A DNA stretch of 64,000 nucleotides from Streptomyces griseoincarnatus (GTDB lineage Bacteria > Actinomycetota > Actinomycetes > Streptomycetales > Streptomycetaceae): assembly GCA_014649575.1 (NCBI GenBank), contig BMTH01000003.1, positions 248,001-312,000 of the forward strand, given 5' to 3'. Numbering within the stretch: the first letter of the stretch is position 1; each line of letters starts with the position of its first letter. The position numbers and the translations under genes were made by a program. Shown here one piece after another: positions 35,928-46,875 of the stretch. The notes beneath the pieces are model-generated. The model ran no database searches and was not told where the DNA came from. It saw nothing but the letters and a program-made list of their open reading frames with translations.

Positions 35928-36772
35928 CTACTTGCGGTTGTACAGCCGCATCGTCACCGGTCCGAAGACCAGCACGAACAGGGCCGACCAGCCCAGCGTC
36001 CACATGATGTCCGCGGCCGGCCAGTCACCGGCCATCAGGCCGCGGACCGCCGACGCCAGGTGGGTCACCGGGCTGTTGTTGACGAAGGCCTGGAGCCAGC
36101 CGGGCATGGTGCGTGGGTCGACGAAGACGTTGGACAGGAAGGTGAGCGGGAAGATCACCATCATGCTGACGCTCATCACCGACTTCTCGGTGCGCAGCAG
36201 CAGCCCGAACATCGTCCAGATCCACGAGAAGGCGAACGAGAACAGCAGCAGCAGCGCGATGCCCGCGACCACCCCGGGGAAGCCGCCGTCGGCGCGGTAG
36301 CCGAGCAGCAGGCCCACGGACAGCATGATCACGGACGCGATGGTGTAGCGCAGGGCGTCGCCCAGGAGGTAGCCGACCATCGCCGAGGGCCGCCAGATCG
36401 GCAGCGAGCGGAAGCGGTCGAAGACGCCCTTCTCGATGTCGATGTTCACCGAGACGCCGGTGTACATCGTGATCATGACGACCGACATCACGAGGATGCC
36501 CGGCAGGACGAACTGGATGTAGTCCGTCGGCGACCCCGCCAGCGCACCGCCGAAGAGGTACGTGAACATCAGCAGGTTCATGATCGGGAAGGCGGTGACG
36601 TCGAACAGCTGCTCAGGCACGTGCTTGATCTTCAGCATCGCGCGCCAGCCGAACGTCAGTGACGTGGACAGCGAGCTGGGCCGCTGCGGCCGCTCCTTGG
36701 CGACCAGCAGCGCCGCCAGCGACTCCGTGCGGACGGGTGCGAGTTCCTTGGTCTCCGTGCTCGTGGCCGTGC

Positions 36773-36776
<4 letters not shown>
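35928..36776 (-). CDS. ABC-2 type exporter permease (DrrB-like)
   Basis: Membrane component of a drug-type ABC exporter, 282 residues with six predicted helices. It carries the ABC-2 signature in the fifth and sixth helices and the stretches [31 protein letters not shown] and [20 protein letters not shown], which are typical of the DrrB family. ATG 36776 overlaps the stop of the ATPase gene by 4 bp; the longer open frame through the ATPase is a shadow. Substrate unknown. Confidence 0.9.
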
Positions 36777-37786
<1,010 letters not shown>

Positions 37787-38122
37787 GCTTCGGGTCCTTC
37801 CGCGTGCTTGGGCTACGCATGGGGAGACTTTTACCGTCGCGCAAACTCATCGGTACCGCACGCGGATTTTTTGGCGCCTGCGCCGGGTGTGGGGTGTTCT
37901 CGGGGCTTCCGCCCCGGGCCCCGCGTTGTTTACGCAGTTCCCCGCGCCCCTTGCGTGGAGCTTCACCGTGTCGGGTGCGGGCTTTCGGGGGCTTCGCCCC
38001 CGGACCCCCGTCGCGCAGTTCCCCGCGCCCCTGAAGGTGTGCAGCCCCCGTGGTCCTCCGTGTTCCCGGGGGATGCGGGGCGTCCCCGGCGTAGGGGTGG
38101 GGGCCGGAGTACCGTCCCCCTC
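37787..38122. other. Intergenic region with a duplicated hairpin element
   Basis: Gap of 336 bp between divergent genes. No gene. It contains two copies of a GC-rich repeat described separately and, at 38110-38115, a TACCGT box 7 bases before the quinone oxidoreductase ATG. Confidence 0.6.
37901..38032. repeat. Tandem copies of a hairpin plus CGCAGTTCCCCGCGCCCCT element
   Basis: Each copy is a GC hairpin (CGGGGCTTCCGCCCCG at 37901-37916; CGGGGGCTTCGCCCCCG at 37986-38002) followed 11-16 bases later by the identical 19-mer CGCAGTTCCCCGCGCCCCT (37933-37951 and 38014-38032). I know this combination as a common interspersed intergenic repeat of Streptomyces genomes. Confidence 0.75.
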
Positions 38123-39106
38123 ATGTATGCGATCACGATTCCCGAACCCGGTGGGCCCGAGGCGTTGGTGTGGGGAGAGGTGGACGATCCGGTGGTCGGT
38201 GAGGGGGAGGTCCTCGTCGACGTGGTGGCCACGGCCGTCAACCGGGCCGACATCCTGCAGCGGCAGGGCTTCTACGACCCGCCGCCCGGCACCTCGCCCT
38301 ACCCCGGTCTCGAGTGCTCCGGCCGGGTCGCGCAGGTCGGGCCGGGGGTGAGCGGCTGGGCCGTCGGCGACGAGGTCTGCGCGCTGCTCTCCGGCGGCGG
38401 TTACGCCGAGAAGGTGGCCGTGCCCGCCGGGCAGCTGCTGCCCGTCCCCGAGGGGATCACCGTCGACCGGGCCGCCGCGCTGCCCGAGGTGGTCTGCACG
38501 GTCTGGTCGAACGTCTTCATGGTCGCCCATCTGCGCCCCGGCGAGACGTTCCTCGTGCACGGCGGCTCCAGCGGCATCGGCACCATGGCCGTCCAGCTCG
38601 CCAAGGCGGTCGGGGCGAAGGTCGCCGTGACCGCGGGCACCCGGGAGAAGCTGGAGCGCTGTGCCGAACTGGGCGCGGACATCCTGATCAACTACCGCGA
38701 GCAGGACTTCGTCGCCGAGCTGCGGGAGGCCACCGACGGCAAGGGCGCGGACGTCATCCTCGACAACATGGGCGCCAAGTACCTGGACCGCAACGTCCAG
38801 GCCCTCGCCGTGAACGGCCGTCTGGTGATCATCGGCATGCAGGGCGGGGTGAAGGGCGAGCTGAACATCGGCGCCCTGCTCGCCAAGCGCGCCGCCGTCA
38901 CGGCCACCACGCTGCGCGCCCGGCCGGTCGAGGAGAAGGCCGCGATCGTGGCGGCCGTACGGGAGCACGTGTGGCCGCTGGTTTCCGGGGGGCACGTCCG
39001 GCCGGTGATCGACCGGGAGATCCCCATGCCGGACGCCGCCGAGGCGCACCGGGTCGTGGAGGACAGCTCCCACATCGGCAAGGTCCTGCTGGTCACACCC
39101 AGTTGA
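38123..39106 (+). CDS. NAD(P)H-quinone oxidoreductase, zeta-crystallin/QOR type
   Basis: Zinc-free medium-chain reductase of 327 residues. GroES-like N-terminal domain with NRADILQRQGFYDPPPG and YPGLECSGRVAQVG; Rossmann domain with VHGGSSGIGTMAVQLAKAVGA. Closest in style to PIG3/TP53I3-type quinone oxidoreductases. It probably reduces quinones or other electrophiles with NADPH. ATG 38123 is 7 bases downstream of TACCGT with no ribosome binding site and is likely leaderless. Stands alone between divergent and convergent neighbours. Confidence 0.9.
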   Translation: MYAITIPEPGGPEALVWGEVDDPVVGEGEVLVDVVATAVNRADILQRQGFYDPPPGTSPYPGLECSGRVAQVGPGVSGWAVGDEVCALLSGGGYAEKVAVPAGQLLPVPEGITVDRAAALPEVVCTVWSNVFMVAHLRPGETFLVHGGSSGIGTMAVQLAKAVGAKVAVTAGTREKLERCAELGADILINYREQDFVAELREATDGKGADVILDNMGAKYLDRNVQALAVNGRLVIIGMQGGVKGELNIGALLAKRAAVTATTLRARPVEEKAAIVAAVREHVWPLVSGGHVRPVIDREIPMPDAAEAHRVVEDSSHIGKVLLVTPS

Positions 39107-39125
39107 GGACGGTGCGGGGCAACGG

Positions 39126-39791
39126 TCAGCGCGCCTCGCGTTCCTGACGCATCCGCAGCCCCAGGAAGGCGAGGGCGAACCCGAGGCCCATGAGGACCAG
39201 GCCGCTGCCCAGCGGCAGGATCCGCAGCACCGGCCCCACGGCGGTGCCGGCGGCCGCGCCCGGCTCGGCGGCCCGCGAGGACGTGGCGGGCGCCGGGGCC
39301 GCCGCCGAGGAAGCGGGGCCCGACGGCGTCACGCCGTCGGAGCCGGCCGGGGACCCCTCGGCCGTGTCGTCCTCCGCCCGCGTGGACGTGTCGTGCCGGG
39401 CGTCCGGCCGCCGCACCCCGTCGTCGTCCGGGCGTCCGGCCGCCTCGCGGGGGCCCGTGCCCTCCTCCTCGGTGTGGTCCCGCCAGTGCGGCGCGGTGTC
39501 CCGGGAGCCGCCCTGCGCGGTCTCCTGCCGTCCGGGCCGGTCCCGCCCCTCGCCCGGACCGTTCCCGGAGCGGGTCGCGGAGGGGGAGGCCGAGCGTGAG
39601 GGGGAGGCCGGGTCGGAGGGGGAGCGGGACGCGGTGCGGGTCCGGTCGCTCGCGTCGGGGCCCGGCGTACGCTCCGCCCCGTACGCCACGCCGGCCGCAC
39701 CCGGCGGGGCCGGGAACGGGCCGTACGGCAGCAGCACGGCCCCCGCCCCCAGAACGAGCGTCGCCCCCAGTGTGCGCAGCCACGGAGTCAC
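39126..39791 (-). CDS. Secreted, C-terminally anchored low-complexity protein
   Basis: Protein of 221 residues not assigned to a family. GTG 39791 is chosen for GGGAGG about nine bases upstream; it opens straight into a signal-peptide-like segment (TLGATLVLGAGAVLLPYGPF). The body (45-175) is Ser/Asp/Pro/Arg/Gly-rich and looks disordered. The C-terminus is one hydrophobic helix (LGSGLVLMGLGFALAFLGL) and a positive tail RMRQEREAR, as in sorted surface proteins, but no LPXTG or LAXTG motif precedes it, so it is probably just membrane-anchored. Confidence 0.7.
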   Translation of the reverse strand: MTPWLRTLGATLVLGAGAVLLPYGPFPAPPGAAGVAYGAERTPGPDASDRTRTASRSPSDPASPSRSASPSATRSGNGPGEGRDRPGRQETAQGGSRDTAPHWRDHTEEEGTGPREAAGRPDDDGVRRPDARHDTSTRAEDDTAEGSPAGSDGVTPSGPASSAAAPAPATSSRAAEPGAAAGTAVGPVLRILPLGSGLVLMGLGFALAFLGLRMRQEREAR

Positions 39792-39979
39792 GGCCGGTAC
39801 CTCCCGCGCCGGCCGGTGCTCGGCCGCACCGTCGGCAAGTTGGGACGGATGGACGCGCAACAGCCTCGCACCGGGGGACGGGACCGGCATGTCGGACAGG
39901 GCCGTACGGAGGACCCGCCGCCGCGGCCGCTTCCGGGGGCGCACCGCGCCGTGGAAGGGGTGTGCGCGACAATGGTCGA

Positions 39980-40522
39980 ATGGAGATGCCGAGGAACGAA
40001 CGGTCGCCGGAGAACCCGCAGATCCTGGTCGTCGGCCAGGACGGTATGGCGCTGAGCGGCGGCAAGGGGGACGACGACTCCCGTCCGACCCCGGTGACGG
40101 AGCAGGTGGAGCAGCCGGCGAAGGTCATGCGGATCGGCAGCATGATCAAGCAGCTGCTGGAGGAGGTGCGGGCGGCCCCTCTCGACGAGGCCAGCCGCAA
40201 CCGCCTCAAGGAGATCCACGCCAGTTCGGTGAAGGAGCTCGAGGACGGCCTGGCGCCGGAGCTGGTCGAGGAGCTGGAGCGGCTCTCCCTGCCCTTCACG
40301 GACGAGGGCACCCCCAGCGACGCGGAGCTGCGTATCGCGCAGGCCCAGCTGGTGGGCTGGCTGGAGGGGCTCTTCCACGGGATCCAGACGACGCTCTTCG
40401 CCCAGCAGATGGCGGCGAGGGCCCAGCTGGAGCAGATGCGCCGCGCTCTGCCGCCGGGTGTCGCGGAGGGGCCCGAGGACGCCCACCACACGGGCGGTCG
40501 CTCGGGCGGTCCCTACCTGTAG
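39980..40522 (+). CDS. bpa: Bacterial proteasome activator (Bpa/PafE-like)
   Basis: Helical protein of 180 residues of the family first known as DUF2587, whose rings open the 20S proteasome gate without ATP. The helical core is at about 45-155 (VMRIGSMIKQLLEEVRAAPL, LVGWLEGLFHGIQTTLFAQQM). The C-terminus GGPYL is the penultimate-Tyr tail that docks into the proteasome, equivalent to the GQYL end of the mycobacterial protein. ATG 39980 (MEMPRNE) is used; the in-frame extension upstream is low-quality sequence. It converges on the kinase gene. Confidence 0.92.
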   Translation: MEMPRNERSPENPQILVVGQDGMALSGGKGDDDSRPTPVTEQVEQPAKVMRIGSMIKQLLEEVRAAPLDEASRNRLKEIHASSVKELEDGLAPELVEELERLSLPFTDEGTPSDAELRIAQAQLVGWLEGLFHGIQTTLFAQQMAARAQLEQMRRALPPGVAEGPEDAHHTGGRSGGPYL

Positions 40523-40566
40523 GACGCCGCACGGAGCGGGGGCGCCTCCCCGTCCCCTGACGGACG

Positions 40567-40596
40567 AAGGGGCCCGGCACGGATGCCGGGCCCCTT
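40567..40596. terminator. Terminator between bpa and kinase gene
   Basis: Perfect 13-bp stem (AAGGGGCCCGGCA at 40567-40579 with 40584-40596) with a 4-base loop; symmetric, so usable from both sides. Confidence 0.88.
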
Positions 40597-40614
40597 CCGT
40601 ATGTTCCGGTGGCG

Positions 40615-42276
40615 TCAGGAGGTGGGCGGGTTGCCCGTGGAGACCTTGAGCGTGATCTCCGGCATGTCCTCCGGGTCGACGTCGGTGCCGGCCGGCGGGA
40701 ACTGCTCGCGGACCGAGCCGTCGCCGTAGGTGTTCTCGTCGACCTTCACGATCTTGAGGTTGCCGCCCCAGCCGGCGGCCTGGAAGCACGCCTTCACCGA
40801 GGAGATGTGCTTGAACTTGAAGTCGGGCAGCCGGATCAGCTCGGGGTCGTTGTACGACTCCTGCGGCTCCTCGCACTTCTCCGGGTCGATCGTCTTGGAC
40901 GTGTCGGGGCCCCGGTAGCCCTCGGGCTTGGCCGTGGCGGAGGCGCTGCCGCCGCCGCCCGCCTTCGGGTCCTTGTCGCCCCCGTTGTTCAGGGCGATCG
41001 CCGTGATCAGACCGCCGACGGCCAGCACCGCGACCAGCACGGACGCGACGATCACGGGAGTGTTCCGGCCGCGCCCCTGACCGCCGCCGGAGCCCTGCGG
41101 GGAGATCGTGTACGGCGCGGGCGTCGAGGGGCCCTGCGGGGCGTACGGGCTCGCCGTCGGGTAGCCGCCCTGCTGCGGGTAGCCGTACGACGGGGCGGGC
41201 GTGGCCGGGGCCGGGGTGCCGTACGGGTTCGGCGGGGGCGTCGGCCGGTACGGCGTCTGCACGCTGCCGGCGGGCGTCTGCCCGGACTGGTCGACCGGTG
41301 GGAACACCGCTGAGCCGACACCGGCGCCGCTGGGCGTCTGGCTGCCGGGCACGATGCTCGGCGGGGCCGCCTGGAAGGACTGCGCCACCCGCAGGCACTC
41401 CCCGCGCATGGCCTCCGCGCTGGGGAAACGCTCGTTGGGGTTCTTCTTCAGGGCGCGGGTGATCAGCGCGTCCACGGCCGGCGGCAGCGAGCGGTTGATC
41501 GAGGAGGCGACCGGCGGCTCCTCCTGCACGTGCGCGTAGGCGATGGCGAGCGGCGAGTCCGCGTCGAACGGCAGCCTGCCGGTGACCAGTTGGAACAGCA
41601 TGATGCCGACCGAGTACAGGTCGGAGCGGGCGTCGACGCCCCGGCCGAGCGCCTGCTCCGGGGAGAGGTACTGCGGGGTGCCGACGACCATGCCGGTCTG
41701 CGTCATCGACGTCACGCCGGACTGCATGGCGCGGGCGATGCCGAAGTCCATCACCTTGACCACGCCGCGCTTGGTCATCATCACGTTGCCCGGCTTGATG
41801 TCGCGGTGGACCAGGCCCATCTCGTGGCTGATCTCCAGCGCCGCCAGCACGTCGGCGGTGATCTTCAGCGCCTTGTCGGCGGGCATCGCGCCGTGCTGCC
41901 GTACGTCCTCGTCGAGCACGGAGCCGAGCGGGCGGCCCTCGACGTACTCCATGACGATGTACGGCGTCGGCATGCCGTCGCCGCCGGCGGAGCCGTCGAT
42001 CGGCAGCGTGTCCTCGCCGGTGTCGAACACCGAGACGATGTTGGTGTGCGTGAGCTTCGCCACGGACTGGGCCTCGCGGCGGAAGCGCTCACGGAAGGCC
42101 TGCTCCCGGCCGAGTTCCGTGTGCAACGTCTTGATGGCGACCTGGCGGTCCAGCACCGTGTCGTAGGCGAGATGCACCGAGGCCATGCCACCCTGGCCGA
42201 GCAGGTCCCGCAGTTGGTAGCGTCCGCCCGCGAGCGCCCGCCCCGTGTGCCGGCCCTGTGCGCCGTCCTGGCTCAT
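40615..42276 (-). CDS. Transmembrane Ser/Thr protein kinase with a PASTA-like domain
   Basis: Hanks-type kinase of 553 residues. Kinase domain at about 20-295: LGQGGMASVHLAYD, Lys49, HRD at 157-159, DFG at 177-179, activation loop SMTQTGMVVGTPQYLSPEQ. A Pro/Tyr/Gly-rich linker (305-405) leads to one membrane helix (407-429) and an external part with one PASTA-like repeat (LPDFKFKHISSVKACFQAAG to ITLKVSTG). ATG 42276 (MSQDGAQ) is used; the frame extends further but without family sequence. Diverges from another kinase, with 371 bp between them, and is distinct from pknB, which has four PASTA repeats. Confidence 0.92.
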   Translation of the reverse strand: MSQDGAQGRHTGRALAGGRYQLRDLLGQGGMASVHLAYDTVLDRQVAIKTLHTELGREQAFRERFRREAQSVAKLTHTNIVSVFDTGEDTLPIDGSAGGDGMPTPYIVMEYVEGRPLGSVLDEDVRQHGAMPADKALKITADVLAALEISHEMGLVHRDIKPGNVMMTKRGVVKVMDFGIARAMQSGVTSMTQTGMVVGTPQYLSPEQALGRGVDARSDLYSVGIMLFQLVTGRLPFDADSPLAIAYAHVQEEPPVASSINRSLPPAVDALITRALKKNPNERFPSAEAMRGECLRVAQSFQAAPPSIVPGSQTPSGAGVGSAVFPPVDQSGQTPAGSVQTPYRPTPPPNPYGTPAPATPAPSYGYPQQGGYPTASPYAPQGPSTPAPYTISPQGSGGGQGRGRNTPVIVASVLVAVLAVGGLITAIALNNGGDKDPKAGGGGSASATAKPEGYRGPDTSKTIDPEKCEEPQESYNDPELIRLPDFKFKHISSVKACFQAAGWGGNLKIVKVDENTYGDGSVREQFPPAGTDVDPEDMPEITLKVSTGNPPTS

Positions 42277-42647
42277 GTTCCGCGTCCCCCGTAGCCTCCC
42301 CGGCGTCCGGCGCCGCCGTCGGTGACCTGTCTCGTCGTGACTTGTCGTTAGTCGTAGATCGAAAGTGCTATTCCCGGCCAAGTCTGCCCCAGGTCACCGA
42401 CACGTCAAGCGTGGTGCCCGTTCCGTGACCGTACGCGAAAGAAGCGTCGCGGAAGCGTTACAGCGGTCGTACGACCGGTACACGGAATTTGCACGACGGT
42501 ACGGCCAGCGGGTTTGATGACCGGTCCGTCGCGTGCCGGATCCGGCAGCCCGTCCCGGACCGGAGGCCCCGGCAAAGGCTGTAGCGTGGCCGACGGAGAC
42601 CGTAACAACACCGCGCGCACCGCGGGCAGAAACGACGGCGAGGACTG
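42277..42647. other. Promoter region between divergent kinase genes
   Basis: Gap of 371 bp without a gene. A perfect 14-bp palindrome CGGTCGTACGACCG lies at 42464-42477, and a TAGCGT box at 42582-42587 could serve the plus-strand kinase with a leader of about 54 nt. Confidence 0.55.
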
Positions 42648-44285
<1,638 letters not shown>

Positions 44286-44338
44286 CCGGCGTCACCGTCC
44301 CCCAACCGAACGATTCGCCCTCGCCGAGGGCACCCCGT

Positions 44339-44375
44339 GACGTCCCCGGCGGCACCCCGTGCCGCCGGGGACGTC
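44339..44375 (+). terminator. Terminator after the plus-strand kinase
   Basis: Perfect 17-bp stem (44339-44355 with 44359-44375) and a 3-base loop, followed by CTGCTCTTCC. Among the strongest hairpins in the window. Confidence 0.9.
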
Positions 44376-44680
44376 TGCTCTTCCCGTGCCCGGCTCGGCC
44401 GGGATAACGTGCCGTTGCTCCGGCCTCCTGCAAGGCTGTGACCAGCGCGCCTTCCGGGCCTACCCCGATTTACTTGGATATCCAAGCAAAATCGCAGGTC
44501 AGAGGGGGTTTCACAGAAATGTGGAGCACTGGGTAACGTGCTGTGTGCAGGGCGCTCGCCGGGGCACCTGTCACGCCTGTTCCCGGTCGAGTGGCACCCA
44601 CCCCGTGCCCGGTGGTCGGAACAGGTGAGCCGCACTGGCCTACCGGCAACCCCGGGGGCCGGACCGACGGAGGAGCACAC
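44376..44680. other. Promoter/leader region of the second 2-oxoacid dehydrogenase operon
   Basis: No gene in 305 bp. This is the most AT-rich patch in the neighbourhood around 44465-44520. It holds a perfect palindrome (described separately) and then about 190 bp of leader before the E1 alpha GTG. I see no recognisable riboswitch fold. Confidence 0.5.
44473..44486. promoter_or_regulatory. Palindromic operator candidate CTTGGATATCCAAG
   Basis: Perfect 14-bp palindrome inside an imperfect longer dyad (GATTT to its left, AAATC to its right). It stands about 200 bp before the E1 alpha gene, close to where the promoter should be. No regulator gene is adjacent, so the binding protein must be encoded elsewhere. 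Confidence 0.6.
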
Positions 44681-45886
44681 GTGACCGTGGAGAGCACTGC
44701 CGCGCGCACACCGCGACGCAGCGCCGGAAACAAGGCCGGCACCACCGGCACCAAGCGCACCACCAGCACCGCCAAGAAGGCCGCAGGCGCCGGGAAGAGC
44801 GCCGAGCCCGCCCTCGTCCAGCTGCTGACGCCCGAGGGCAAGCGCGTCAAGAACGCCGAGTTCGACAAGTACGTCGCCGACGTCACGGCCGAGGATCTGC
44901 GCGGGCTGTACCGCGACATGGTGCTCACCCGTCGTTTCGACGCCGAGGCCACCGCGCTCCAGCGCCAGGGCGAGCTGGGCCTGTGGGCCTCGCTGCTCGG
45001 GCAGGAGGCGGCGCAGATCGGCTCCGGCCGGGCGCTGCGCGACGACGACTACGTCTTCCCCACCTACCGCGAGCACGGCGTCGCCTGGTGCCGCGGGGTG
45101 GACCCGACGAACCTGCTCGGCATGTTCCGCGGCGTCAACAACGGCGGCTGGGACCCGAACAGCAACAACTTCCACCTGTACACGATCGTCATCGGCTCCC
45201 AGACGCTGCACGCCACGGGCTACGCGATGGGCATCACCAAGGACGGCGCCGACAGCGCGGTCATCGCGTACTTCGGCGACGGCGCCTCCAGCCAGGGCGA
45301 CGTGGCCGAGGCCTTCACCTTCTCCGCGGTCTACAACGCGCCCGTGGTGTTCTTCTGCCAGAACAACCAGTGGGCGATCTCCGAGCCGACCGAGAAGCAG
45401 TCCCGCGTGCCGCTGTACCAGCGCGCGCAGGGCTACGGATTCCCGGGCGTGCGCGTGGACGGCAACGACGTGCTGGCGAACCTGGCCGTCACCAAGTGGG
45501 CCCTGGAGCGGGCCCGCGCCGGCGAGGGCCCGACGCTCGTCGAGGCGTTCACGTACCGCATGGGCGCGCACACCACCTCCGACGACCCGACCCGCTACCG
45601 CACGGACGACGAGCGGCTGGCCTGGGAGGCGAAGGACCCGATCCTGCGCCTGCGCCGCTACCTCGAGGCCGTAAACCACGCGGACGAGGGATTCTTCGCG
45701 GAACTGGAGACCGAGTCCGAGGCGTTGGGCAAACGGGTGCGCGAAGCGGTCCGTGCCATGCCTGACCCGGACCACTTCGCCATCTTCGAGAACGTGTACG
45801 CGGACGGTCACGCGCTGGTGGACGAGGAGCGGGCGCAGTTCGCCGCCTACCAGGCATCGTTCGCGGACGAAGACGGGGGTAAGTGA
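44681..45886 (+). CDS. 2-oxoacid dehydrogenase E1 alpha (second bkd set)
   Basis: E1 alpha subunit of 401 residues, paralogue of the product of 28767-29909. ThDP motif GDGASSQGDVAEAFTFSAVY to QNNQWAIS. The first 45 residues are a Lys/Thr/Ala-rich extension (GTTGTKRTTSTAKKAAGAGK) not present in the first set. GTG 44681 has GGAGGAG five bases upstream. Substrate is probably branched-chain 2-oxoacids, from the similarity of all three subunits with the first set and what I recall of the two bkd clusters of S. coelicolor; pyruvate cannot be ruled out. Confidence 0.88.
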   Translation: MTVESTAARTPRRSAGNKAGTTGTKRTTSTAKKAAGAGKSAEPALVQLLTPEGKRVKNAEFDKYVADVTAEDLRGLYRDMVLTRRFDAEATALQRQGELGLWASLLGQEAAQIGSGRALRDDDYVFPTYREHGVAWCRGVDPTNLLGMFRGVNNGGWDPNSNNFHLYTIVIGSQTLHATGYAMGITKDGADSAVIAYFGDGASSQGDVAEAFTFSAVYNAPVVFFCQNNQWAISEPTEKQSRVPLYQRAQGYGFPGVRVDGNDVLANLAVTKWALERARAGEGPTLVEAFTYRMGAHTTSDDPTRYRTDDERLAWEAKDPILRLRRYLEAVNHADEGFFAELETESEALGKRVREAVRAMPDPDHFAIFENVYADGHALVDEERAQFAAYQASFADEDGGK

Positions 45887-45887
45887 C

Positions 45888-46865
45888 ATGGCTGAGAAGA
45901 TGGCTCTGGCCAAGGCGATCAACGAGTCGCTGCGGCGCGCCCTGGACGCGGACCCGAAGGTCGTCGTCATGGGTGAGGACGTCGGCAAGCTGGGCGGCGT
46001 GTTCCGGGTGACGGACGGCCTGCAGAAGGACTTCGGCGAGAGCCGCGTCATCGACACCCCGCTCGCCGAGTCGGGCATCGTCGGCACGGCGATCGGCCTG
46101 GCCCTGCGTGGCTACCGCCCGGTGGTGGAGATCCAGTTCGACGGCTTCGTCTTCCCCGCGTACGACCAGATCGTCACGCAGCTCGCGAAGATGCACGCCC
46201 GCGCGCTGGGCAAGGTCAAGATGCCCGTCGTCGTGCGCATCCCCTACGGCGGTGGCATCGGCGCGGTGGAGCACCACTCCGAGTCGCCCGAGGCGCTGTT
46301 CGCGCACGTGGCCGGTCTCAAGATCGTGTCGCCGTCCAACGCGTCGGACGCGTACTGGATGATGCAGCAGGCCATCCAGAGCGACGACCCGGTGATCTTC
46401 TTCGAGCCGAAGCGCCGCTACTGGGACAAGGGCGAGGTCGACATCGAGGCGATCCCCGGCCCGCTGCACAAGGCGAAGGTGGTGCGCGAGGGCACGGACC
46501 TGACCCTCGCCGCCTACGGCCCGATGGTGAAGCTCTGCCAGGAGGTCGCGGACGCGGCCGCCGAGGAGGGGCGCAGTCTGGAGGTGCTCGACCTGCGCTC
46601 GGTCTCCCCGATCGACTTCGACGCGGTGCAGGCGTCGGTGGAGAGGACGCGCCGTCTGGTCGTCGTGCACGAGGCGCCGGTGTTCTTCGGCTCCGGCGCG
46701 GAGATCGCCGCCCGGATCACGGAGCGCTGCTTCTACCATCTGGAGGCCCCGGTGCTGCGGGTGGGCGGCTACCACGCCCCGTACCCGCCGGCCCGTCTGG
46801 AGGAGTCCTACCTCCCGGACCTGGACCGGGTGCTCGATGCCGTCGACCGCTCGCTGGCGTACTGA
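45888..46865 (+). CDS. 2-oxoacid dehydrogenase E1 beta (second bkd set)
   Basis: E1 beta subunit of 325 residues, closely similar along its length to the E1 beta at 29906-30910: VMGEDVGKLGGVFRVTDGL, DTPLAESGIVGTAIGLALRG, RIPYGGGIGAVEHHSESPE, and a transketolase C-domain. ATG 45888 starts one base after the E1 alpha stop, with GGGGGT eight bases upstream. It forms the heterotetramer with the preceding product. Confidence 0.93.
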   Translation: MAEKMALAKAINESLRRALDADPKVVVMGEDVGKLGGVFRVTDGLQKDFGESRVIDTPLAESGIVGTAIGLALRGYRPVVEIQFDGFVFPAYDQIVTQLAKMHARALGKVKMPVVVRIPYGGGIGAVEHHSESPEALFAHVAGLKIVSPSNASDAYWMMQQAIQSDDPVIFFEPKRRYWDKGEVDIEAIPGPLHKAKVVREGTDLTLAAYGPMVKLCQEVADAAAEEGRSLEVLDLRSVSPIDFDAVQASVERTRRLVVVHEAPVFFGSGAEIAARITERCFYHLEAPVLRVGGYHAPYPPARLEESYLPDLDRVLDAVDRSLAY

Positions 46866-46875
46866 GGAGAGGGTC

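Noticed and set aside
44305..44314. ACCGAACGAT, a possible fourth PaaR site after the kinase gene
   Set aside because: Only one half-site; the right arm is TCGC instead of CGGT, and it lies before a terminator.
44376..44680. Riboswitch in the long leader of the second dehydrogenase operon
   Set aside because: No known aptamer core is recognisable; the palindrome is better explained as a protein-binding site.
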